In this document: positions 34,501 through 46,500 of the stretch, piece by piece
Layout: each line of letters starts with the position of its first letter
Numbering within the stretch: position 1 is the stretch's first letter
Source of the DNA: Membranipora membranacea
Lineage: Eukaryota > Bryozoa > Gymnolaemata > Cheilostomatida > Membraniporidae
Direction: 5' to 3'
DNA: 60,000 nt
Assembly: GCA_914767715.1 (NCBI GenBank)
Contig: OU612072.1
Span: forward strand, 12,092,001-12,152,000
Program-made: the position numbers and the translations under genes
Notes under the pieces: model-generated
What the model was told of the DNA's origin: nothing
The model's database searches: none
The model's input: the letters and a program-made list of their open reading frames with translations, nothing else

Positions 34501-37500
34501 TGTTTGAAGCAAAATCAGCTTAGCTTTTGATAAACCAAGCTTCAAAAGACAAACCTGCTGTCTGCTGATTGGTCGGTTAGAGATATAGTCTGTACAGTAT
34601 ATCCAGTAACAGCTATGTTAGTCGCAGCGGAGGTCCAGGCTAGAGACACATAAGTGTGACTGACCAGACCTGCTGATATGTTAGTAGGAGAGGGAGGCAG
34701 AGCTGACGAGTTAGTCGATGTCAGGACTGACTGAATCTGAGGGGTAATCTCAACATCTGCAACAATAATTGAAGGTTGGGCAACTATTATTTTCATAAGT
34801 GAATAACTAAGAGTGCGTGAGTTACCTTCCCAATGTCAAGGAGCAAGCAGCTTCTATCGCTCAGTAGGCCCATTTCTATGTAATGAATGCGTTGGTTTAG
34901 GCTGTCTAGACGAGCTTTTTTGTGTCCCCACTTCCCCCCACCACAACAAGGCTCGTGTTGGTTCTGTTTGGCCGATGATAGTAAAAATGCAGGCTTAGTT
35001 TGAATGTGTAGCAATGAAGAATGGAATATTATTGTTGTTACACTCAATGGGTAAACGACTGCTCACTGATGAATAACAAACTAAGAACACAGGGAAACAA
35101 ATAGCCAAGACCAAACGAGATCATTGAGTCTTGAAAATCTCATATGGTCTTGGCTGCATTGAGAAGGTAAGAAGATGGGTAAAGATGTTTGGCATATTAT
35201 TACAGCAACAGGGCTTTTAAGCAACATTCTCACAATGCTACAGTATCATGGGATTCCAAGATATCATCCTTAAAATCCCTGAGTACTGCATTGTGGGATG
35301 CCAGATACCATTGAAGGAATTGGTAGGTAATATCAATCTGTGCAATGAACCCTAGTACAAATAGTTGTAGGTAAATATTGGCATCATCAAACTGGTCCAC
35401 TGCGTGTCATCATGGCAGTTTGTACCAAAACAATCATACTTCAAGAAATACAAGGATATCAAAGCAAGTTTGATGAATTTAAAGTTCAACAGCAGGCTAT
35501 CCTGGCAAGCAGGTAAAAGCCTGCCAGTATTTGAGCCAAAACGCTTCCGCTTTTGACTAATTTTTTTTGTTTGGTTTAGTGTCACACTATCTTCTAAATG
35601 AGAAGTTAAAGATCCTGGACTTAAGTCAAGGTAATTTAATGTGTTGGCTCTGATCGGTTGGATTTGGGAGCTAATCAGAGCCAACGCATTAGATAGCTGC
35701 TAGTGGCACTCCATCCTGTTTTAGCAGGTTGATAAAGGAGTGCTACTAACTGCAACCTTGACCAAAGTTTCAGCACCCAAACTATATTTTAAGATGGAAA
35801 GGATGTGCAAAATATCAAACAAACCAACAAAGAATTGATAAACCAGGAATAAAATTTACCATCTTCCTTAGTTCTTCTCCCTGTTGTATGATTTAGGATT
35901 AACATCACAATCATATGCAGACGAAGGGACTATTCTAATATAAATATAGGTAGTTATCTAACAGTGATTTGAGAAATCCGATGGGGTCCTTCAATTAAAA
36001 ACAGTCGCAGCCGCAACCTGATCACTCACTCAAAGTATGTGTGTGACACCGGCCAGGGTCTCGTTCAGAAATCCCTCACTCATTGATGGAACTTTATCCA
36101 TTTGGAGTCTTATCTGAAGACCAAGTTAGTGATAATTTGATTTAGTATAGTATCGCTCATTTTAATTGACAGACCCCCCAGGGATTTTGAGACAACTCCC
36201 TTCAGTAATAGATCCTAAGAATTATTAAGCTAATTTGGAGTTGTCAGCTCAACATCAAGGAGAGAGCAAATCCTAACTAACATATAAAATATCACTAAGC
36301 ATAGACCAGGATACAGAACTTCCTGCATAGACTGAGAATAGCGGATTACCTTCATCCAATACAATAAGTTGGGCTGTACCATACACCTTCCCTACAGCGT
36401 TTTCACCAATACATTGGAAATATCCTGAGTCTGAGCTCATAAGGCCCTGTATTCTAACATTGCCTCCGACAAACTGAAAGTACTGACTCGGCTCCAACAG
36501 ATAAGAATTCTGTAAAATATTATAAAGAAATACATGACTGCATCTATTTGTTTCGACTCGATCCAATACTTGAAAATATCTATATTTTTGCATGCGCATT
36601 TGAAAATATAGATTTTTTTTCTGTAAGCAAAAATTCAGGAGCAATACTTTGTTAAGAGTGCAGAGATTTTCAAGGACTAATAACTATCCTGAATAATATA
36701 GGAGCCGGTGTATAATAGTTCCAAATTTTATCCATCATATCACAAACCGAGGAAAAAAAATCTGATCAATTTAAGCTTAGTCATAACATAATGTGTTCTG
36801 AATATACATAGTATGACACAAGTCATGGGACCACTCTCCTGACAGAAGTCATGTGATGACACCCTTTCTGTCTAGCTTTTTTAGTGTACGGACCATGTCT
36901 GCAGTAAGAATACGTGACAAGGCACCTTAGGCCTATGGAATGACCCAAAACATAATGATATAAACTACAGTATATTCTCACCTTGAGCCAGTATATAGTG
37001 GGTTCAGGATAGCCTCTTATATCACACTTCAATTCAGCATCTTCATTTACATGTCCATAAATATTGGACGGCTTTGTAACAAAATACGGAGGAACTGAAA
37101 AAATATAGACATACATGTTTAGAACAAAAACTCATATGATATAGTCCTACAGCTGCTGTGTAGTTTTGGAAAAGTTACAGGTTTGCAAGACGATCAGGCA
37201 ACAATATTTAGCTTGAGTAACTAGGTAAACAAAGCCACAGTTCTCAGCTGTCAAATTGAATGATTATGTTGCAAGTTAAAATAAAATTAAACTTTGCTCA
37301 GCTAGGCAAAAGCAACATCATTACCAAAGTTAAGCATACATTTAATAAGACCCATCTAGGCCTTGGTTTTTACCATTGGTTTCGTAATCCTACCGACATG
37401 ACAACAGTTACGTTCTCATACATAACATGTGGCGTGATTGTGATGAGAGAAAGTTTTGTCAACTCAACTCGTAACTCAGTTTATCTGGAATTACCAGTTC

Positions 37501-40500
37501 AAGCGTAGCATTTAGAGATGCGACTGCATCTCTACTTAGAACCCCATAATAATGTTGCATTGTGGGATAGATTATGTCACACTTTTCCAACAGAAACGTC
37601 TCTAACAGAGAAAAAAAAAGACTTACTCAGCACAGATAGGGACACCTCAGTATCAGCCGTATCCATGGAGTTCGCTCCCCTACATGTGTATTTCCCTTCG
37701 TCAGCTTTAGTTATGTTGTTTATCTTTAGAGATCCTTGTCCGAGCAACTCAAAATGTCCTCCGCTCCTGTGATCAAATATGAATAGCTTATTTCACTCAA
37801 GTACAACATATGTGGGGTATGTATGGAGGCTTGGGGTGTCGCATACAGAATCTTACAATTCCACGTATTATATCTAAGCCTTTGGAGGCTGGCTCGGATA
37901 TGCTTTAGCAATCATGAAGTGCTTCCGGGCGGCAAAGCCCCAGCTCATGTGGCACAAATAACTTGGTAATGAATAGCAAGCTTGCTAACCAACCTTACTA
38001 GCTATCCATCCCTATCGAGTTAATCTGCTCTTCTAAGACAAAATGTAAAATAAAATCCCTCCCTGCATCACTTTCCTGTCGCTATCATCGTAGATGTATA
38101 GAGATTTTTAGATGATATCATCTATGCTTGAATATTCCAAAATCACAAACTTGTCCTCTGAATTAGCGAGACAGCACATCAGGCGATAGTCACCAGCACA
38201 AGGTGATCATAGTCCGCTCTCACCACAATGAGTTATGAGTCAATCAAAGCGCTGCCTGACACATAATTTTTTCAATTTTCATTTGTTTGATCTTCAAACC
38301 GATCAATGATTGACATTTGGTTAAAAGTCCAGAAATCTGTGGTCTGACATTTATTAAACACAGTTAGTCATCACCACAGAATGTCATTTATGAAGATTAA
38401 AGAGTTTCAACAAATTGATCAAGTTTGGAGGAAACTAAGCATGGGTGACCGTCAATGGCACAATGTATGAGGGATAGGACAAGAAAGGGAACCAAAAAAG
38501 ATTTGCTCTACAAATTTTCAGTGTTTCAACTGCATCCGATGTTCTTGGCATGAATATAGTTGGTGCAATATGCCAGCGATTCAAATTTCTGCCAGCATTA
38601 AAGATATATCACAGTGACTTCGCGTACTATGGTTGGTTACATGAAGCTCTCTCCCTGGCCGTGTGCAAGACTTGCGGAAGTATTTCAAGCGATTAAACTG
38701 TTTCGGGATAGCTAGTAGTAGCATTTCACTATCAACCACTTTCTGGTTGTTAATGAAATGCCACTCCAATTTATCCCAACACAGTTTGAGCGTTTGAACT
38801 ACTTCCGGAGCTGAGAGCTCAGACTATGACCCTCCAAAGATAAATTGTTACCTTTGTGTATTGATGTAGCTGCCCTGCCGTAACCATGACAGTGTAGGAA
38901 GTACACCATCAGGATCCCGTCCATGTATACCACAGTACAGAGTAACCGATCTCCCAATCTGAGCAGAGACACTGGAAGGTCGAACCAGAAACTGTGGTGA
39001 GCTGGCATCATTCACTGAAATGAACATAGAACGCATTGTTATATTTCTCCATTAAGTAGTAAAATTCCAATTGCAATAACCTCTTTGACCTGTATTCTCC
39101 GAATTTGTATACCCTTGTGTGTCCTAGTAGTTCACAAAAACTTTTATAATTTTCTCATTTAGCATTTTTATCTTGGTTTTCTGGACAAAAGCCCCTGGAC
39201 TTATTAATACTACCAGAATAAATATGTAATATATATGGAATGAAATTCATTGCGTTGGAGCAGATGCCGGGATAGCTGGTAGTAGCATTTCATATTCAAC
39301 CACTACAATGAAATGGTACTACCAGCTATCTCAGCACAGCTTAAAATACTAACAACTATGAAATCTGGCTTGCAGCTTGCCAGGCAAACTTTGGGTGCGG
39401 AACAGGTTGAGAACAAAACATTTTACTGATCTGTTTATTCTGATAAAGATTTCCACTAGGATGGTGAGGAATTCTCCGACTTTGATCTTTGTCATGAAAG
39501 CTGGATTGCAGCCCTTCATGGGAAACTTTGGATGGGAAACAGATTATTTATGAAAAAAACTTATATTTTGCAGCTTTGTTTATTCCATAGGAATCAACAG
39601 AGATGGCAATAATCATCATCAATATTGTGATCCAAATATTAACTTTTGAATAGAAAAATAATCTATGTAAAGGTCAATCTAGGGCAGGGCAGCTGAATAA
39701 GCCAATCAAAACATGGAGTTTACTGAGGTACTTTTTTATCTCATTTTGGGGTTTTGGTGGAGTCAATATCGATGTTACAATAACCACTAACATGTTACTC
39801 TGCAGTCAATCAACTCCGGAATTACGTATCCATTACCCTAATGAGTTTCCCCCACCACTTTATTCTATGATTATGGCTGCCTTTTGATGGCAGGTTTATA
39901 AACCTACATCAGTCCAAGGCCCAAGCAACCAAGCTGTTTTGTAAAGGGGCGGTAGAGGATCCCCTAGCATATAGGTAATGCACTAATTTAGTCTAAGGCC
40001 CAAGTAACCAAGCTCTTTAGTTAAGGGGCCATAGCGGATCCCCTAACAAACAGCTAGTGCACTCAGGCTACCACAAACTAAATCACCTTTTGTTATTGCT
40101 GCTTTCATGGCGTACCACCCAGCACTTAGCTAGCTAATGAGAGTCAGCACAAATAAGCCACATTTAATGATACAATGATGAGGCAAATTAGTGAGGTGAG
40201 ATGTTACTGTAGATAGATTATGATTGTTACATAGATAGGTGCCCTGAAATGATTTACTGGGTCTGGTGCACTATTTAATAGTACATAAGGTATCAAAGCA
40301 ACAAATCTGGTGATAATCTTCATATACGCATATTAATAATTCTTTCACAAAGGCCACACACAAAGGCATGCGCTCAAGGCCCGCCCAAAGCAGATTCCAA
40401 TATAAATACTTAGAGCCTTCTTACTTCAAATGTTCAATGTTTTCTTCATTCGATGTACTGGACTTTCAATATCTCAACTGTTACTAGTTACCACGACAGA

Positions 40501-43500
40501 ATCCAAACACAATTGGTCTACATGTTTAAATAGTTACTAGTTTTCCCTTTTTTGCACACTTTTGCCACTATTATCTGTCAATACAAGGCCCTCCTTTCAC
40601 TCCTTATAGCAACGACACCAAGCTTCTATAGTACTCAGCTACTCCATATAAGTTATTATTGATATTCGGAGCTAATAATTGTATAAATTGGGCAGATGGA
40701 AGAACAAGCACTTCAAATAGTTGTCAAGAGTTGCAACTATCAACACTAGACAACATTTAGACCTTAAAATACAATAATATAACAAACTTCAACAAAAATT
40801 CAATTATCATTGTTTCATGTCAAAATCATCAGTTCTTCACTGGAGGCAGTTTATCACAGTTTCAGCCAATAGGAATTGAGGACACTGCCACGAATCGAGG
40901 TCATTGGCCAGAAGTGACATTAAAAGCCTGGTCATAGCTTTTACCTTCAGGCTAATCTAGTCATTATCTAATGTGTGATCACTAGTAATGTGGCATATTT
41001 AGGTACAGGTGTTCTACGAGGGTAGGCTAATTACCTGCCTTTGTGTCTGGCTATAAGTAGTAATTAACTTGGCTTTCCATTGTTTGATTGACAGAGTTGA
41101 CTCAGATATCATCTTTATAAAGTTGTTATTAGGCCTCTTTCATCAAGAGAGTGACAAAGAATTTTCATGTTTCCTGTCTCTCATAAATAGAACTTATTAG
41201 AGAGCTTATTTTGTCATCTGAGATCATCCAACAAACTTTTTGCTTGTTTATTTGTTTGTTTGACTATTGAGTCACCTTTGTGGTAGTAGCGTCGACAGAT
41301 TTTGAATTTTGAAATTGATTTTTTTCTTTCAGTGGTCTAAGGAAAATAAGGGCTCCTGTGAGGATATTGAGATTAGAAATTGCCAATACCATTCTCTAAT
41401 ATGCAGACTCTAACTCTTGTTGTGGGAGGATTGCATAACACAGGCTACTTTGCCTTTATCCATTAGTGCAGAAATTGTGATGAGCATGGGACCTAAGCAA
41501 TGGTGTCTGTCATCCGATCAATACAATCTATCTCAACCTCATCTTTTTTTATACAATACTGCTGGGAAGTAACCAAGAAGATGACCATAACTACCATAGA
41601 CATAGCTTCTTTCATGATCACAGTCACAGTCACAGTCATCAAATTATCGGATCTACTCAGCTATATTCTACCAATGATCATTGATTCTCCCAAACTCATA
41701 TTCCACAAACCAAACTCTGAACTTTACCAAAGTCAACTTTGAGCTCTGTGAGCGCAAGGAACACCAAATATGACCTGAGAACCCATAAATGATCACTGAT
41801 AACTTTGTGGCAAGATCAAATGGACTGGTAACTGTGATCGATTAGGGCTGATAAAATTGGATGATCAGTTTTTAGGATGATGGTTTCAGATACTGACCTG
41901 TGAACTGGGAGACACTCAGGGTAGCTGTACGGCTGTTCAATATTCCAGCAGAGTTTGTGGCTCTGCATTGATAGGATCCGGCATCAGAAGATTCTAGCGA
42001 TCCAATTTCCAACATTTCTCCGCTTCCTGTACCAAAAAATATGAAAATGAATGCAAACATTAATATTTCTTAGCTTTTATCAGGGAGAATTCACCATCTC
42101 CCTGCTTTAATTTAGGAATATAGGTGCCAAAAGATGGAAAAACCATCCAAATTGTGAGCTTTGAACTTTATCAAGCTCACATTGTAGTGAGAAATTATTT
42201 CTCTGAAAGCAAGCTTACACCCTGGTGCCAGGATAAGGCTTTTCCAAACCTGATGGAACGAGCTGTATGGTCTCTGACTGAAGATCAATAGTATCAGGTT
42301 GGCTGTGTCAGGTTAAAATGGGGCCAGACCAATCATATTATGACCAACCAAGGTCATTGCTAGGGCGCCACTGATAATCATCATGTAATGGCTTCTCAAA
42401 GTTAGACTGCATGATTGTTTTACTGACAGCTATTAGATCACTCAACAAATTGTTCCATTAAACCTTGTCAGCGCCAGGGTAATTTTTTTATTGAAACAAC
42501 AAACTGATACATAATACCAGTATAATATTCTGTAACACAAGATCACTTCTATAGTCCTAGAATTTCATGTGAAAACAGCTGCAGAGATTGATGCCGACAG
42601 TTGTCAGCATCAAATATTCTGATGGACTTAGATATAAATTGCGAGTGGGTGTTGAAATCCAATGACTCACTTTATATTAATTACCCCTAAGTACTTTACC
42701 TGCTGAAGGTATTATGGACAGATGATGAAAACAGCAATCATACTGGAAAACATAGATTTAAGCTTTGATCAGGGATAGTGTCTGTAGTTTGAAGTGATCA
42801 GAGATTTGTTCTCCCATCAGCTCTTTCACTTACCAGTTATTTGGGATATTTAGAGGCCTTAGATCAAGGGGAAGAGGCAAGTACATTCTCTCCTTGTCAC
42901 ATAATTAAGCTAAATAAATCAGTTAACATAGGAGGAGTTGCTTACACACACTGAATGGTGGCTGCATTTGAATGTGGAACCCATTTTATGTTAGTACCCA
43001 TTTTTATTGTTGTAGAAAGTTGTAACCTACTAAGATTATATATATATGGTCCAGTACGACCCCAACACAAAATCCTGCTAGGCCTACCGTGAATTTTAAA
43101 GCGTTGAGATGCAGTCAGTGCTCTATTATTCCTAGTCCAAGTGTATGAAGCTGCAGGCAAGCTTTGTGTTTTACATTCAAACATGGCAGTGTCACCTATC
43201 CTCAGGCTATGATCAGTAGGTTCCATCTCAAAACTTCCTTTGTCTACAACAATCAACAAACAGGTTCTAAGAGAAATTGCCCACTGGCATTGTACATTAG
43301 CAAAGTGCATTGTACATTATGCGGAAACTTCATTTTCTGTGACCATCACATGGATCAGAACTAGGATCTTTTCCTTCGGAAGATTGTTTTTGGGAGGTCA
43401 AACAGGCATTTCAACTACTCACTCAAATAGCATGCCAGTGATATTCAATGACTTCTAGAAAAAAGTTTTAATCTTATTCAATTTTCTTAAATTTAGGAGT

Positions 43501-46500
43501 AAAATTGTTTGAGAGCATCACGAGACTTTGACGCGCATGTCAGTGATTATGCCAAATTACAGTTTCTCTGGGTGGAACCCTGGACTTGTCTGGGTAGTCT
43601 GGAAGCTTATATAGCTTTAGTTTTTGACCTACCTTCCTTTGCCCATGGCTATAGGTGTCTAATATCTATTCTAAGTATCCAAACCCAAAATTTTGACTAT
43701 TGCGAAATGAATCGGGAATGTTGCACTGAGCAATTTGGGTAACTTGATTATGATAAATGCACGATTACAGTCATTATCAGGTGGAGCGGTGATTGTTTTG
43801 GAAGCCAAAAACTGACCCAAATGATCAGTTTTACAATATTTTTACTTTCCTGTCCATTGAATTTAAATTCCTGTGAATCCTGACTATAAGCATATTATAT
43901 GCCCATTAGGCATAATAGGAAAATCGGTGGGATGTGGCAGACTACCATTTTCTGACTCATAGGATATTGTTTCATAATAAAAAAAAATTATTATCATTCT
44001 AGGATAGGCCTTGTAGTCTATATTGACCTAATATATGTAATATACAACCATAGACTTAAAAATAATTATTAAGTCTACGGATACAACATACAGGTAGTGC
44101 ACATACCACTACACAACATACATGTCTTCAGCTGGAAACCATGAGTTAGCGCTGTTTCAAGACCTTCTCTAGTACAACCTCCTCATGGCATGCCCGTGAA
44201 GCCACCCCTATGTATTAAGTCTATGTTAATCTTGGGTAATCTATTATAAGACTGATACAGCAAATAAAGTCTTAATGTGCTCTTACCGGTGCTATAATAC
44301 TTTGGGAACACACCTCAGCAAGAAAACTAAACACATATTCTCTCATACCCCCTACAATCACCATCCAATAAAATTGTGAAATTGAAAGAAGAAGCACTCA
44401 CAGGCAATCCTTAATGTAGCCTCTGGTGTAGCAATCCTATAAACAGTTTCATCCACAGTTGCCTCAGCTACACATCGGTAGTTTCCTGGGTCTGGGGAGG
44501 GCGCCCCTTCTGATACAGACAGGAATATGATGGATCCATTGCTAGGCATCAGTCTAAAAGTAGAGCAAAACATTGACATGATAAGCGGTTGTTTCAATTA
44601 TCTCACAAATTGAGTTTGGCACTGGTCAGCATCATAATAGCTGTTAGTGAAAACCAGCAGAGGGAGTGTTCTCCCAAAACAGATAGCTGTAATAACTCCA
44701 ACGAACAATGTGACTTATCGACTCATAGGCGAAAGGAAGATTTTATCATTGAAGATGACTAATAAGCCTATCTCAGCGACAAGATCATCTGATTTACTAG
44801 TTTGTGATCTCATTTCTGGATCCAATCCTTGTAATCATGGGATGATTCCTCTCTTTTCGACCTTTGGCTCCATAAGTTTCTTATGGTCTATCTCTATCAT
44901 GTTTTTCATAACTATGTGATACTTCACCCATTCAAGCTCGTGGTCACATCCACTCTACCATATTCTAATGTTTATTGGTTAGACCCATATGAAGAGTTAT
45001 TATATACTATGAAAACAATATAAATATAGTATATAATAACTCATCGATTGGCATCATGGTACCATCATCATCCTTACTTTTTATAGTAGAAGTAGCAAGC
45101 ATGAATCATATGTTCAAGGTTACAATAGAATACAAAGTGAACAGGTTCGAAATTCTGGATGAGTTGAATATCTATTGATCAAACTTTCTTGGCTCTTCAT
45201 ATGAAAACGATGAAGCAATGGTTATGTATTAATATGGGTACCTGTATAAACTCTTCAAGTTTTCTAACCTTAGTGTCACATCGGAAACTGTTCAGCGTTT
45301 ATAAGAGATTTCATCAAATAAAATTTTGATAAGTGGATTATAGTTCAAGTTACAAATCTAGAAGGTACAGCAAACGCTTGAAAAGGAGGTAAGATTGCTT
45401 ACTTGTTCATCCCACTCCATATGTGTAATATCTCTCCATTTCTGGTCCAAGAGTAGACTGAGGGCGCACCGGAATCATATGTAGCAGTACAGGGGAGCTC
45501 AGCCTTCCTCCCACCTTTCACAACAGTATCACTAGGAACCACGGTGAAGTCAAACTCTTTGAACTGAGGTACTTCACCATTCACTAAAGAAGCTGAAACA
45601 AACAGAGTATTTGTAAGATAATGCTGGCAACAATTCTGGGGTGTGAATTTACGGTCCAAAAGGGAAACATTTTACCTTCTCATCTTACATAAGTTTTCAA
45701 TGGTGAACGTCAATACGTGTCACATACTGAGTCTAGATGTGGATAGTCAATCATAAAACTGAAAGCAGCAGTCGCAAAAAACATCCGTGCACACCATCTG
45801 AGTTCTGAGTGACACCTCGTGAGATGGTGTGGTCCATGGTGATTTAACTGTGAGCCCCTAGACTCTTGCCCGTCCGACGCTCTCCCCCCCCCCCCCGCAG
45901 TTATTTCACCTACAATGTGTTAGCAATAGGCCTAGTGGCGTGTCAACTCATCAGTGCAATGCAGTAGACTATAAGTCCAGGCCCACTAGACCAGGTAAGG
46001 ACCAATCGTATTAATCATAATATGGTAAGGACCTATATTATTATAAAGTATCAACTTTGTGGATCAGAGCACAGCTCAGACAGCAGTGTAGAAGCATCAT
46101 TAAACAATTCAAAGTGATCTGAAGGATAATATCATCTCTTTTTGAGACAGACCAAATAGTTAGATAGTTGTTAGAGTCTCTAACTCCTTGGACAGACTAA
46201 GCATACTTTGCAAAAGAATCCCGAGGGGTGAACCTAGGACAAAACCTAGCCTTGGACTAACTTTGTAAATTAGACCGGTTTGATCCCATTATTCGGAAGC
46301 TGAGCTGAGAAGTTCAACTGTTGCCAAACTGTCCAGTTAATTGGATTTTACACTGGCTAATTGTTTATCAAATGAAGGCATAATAACATCAAAACAAAGA
46401 ATTGAGAGCATAGCAATAACAGATAGTTAGTGCAATAATTTCACCAGTCTCTATACTCTGAGCTATATCTAGTGAATTTCTATATTTATCAGCGATCTAC

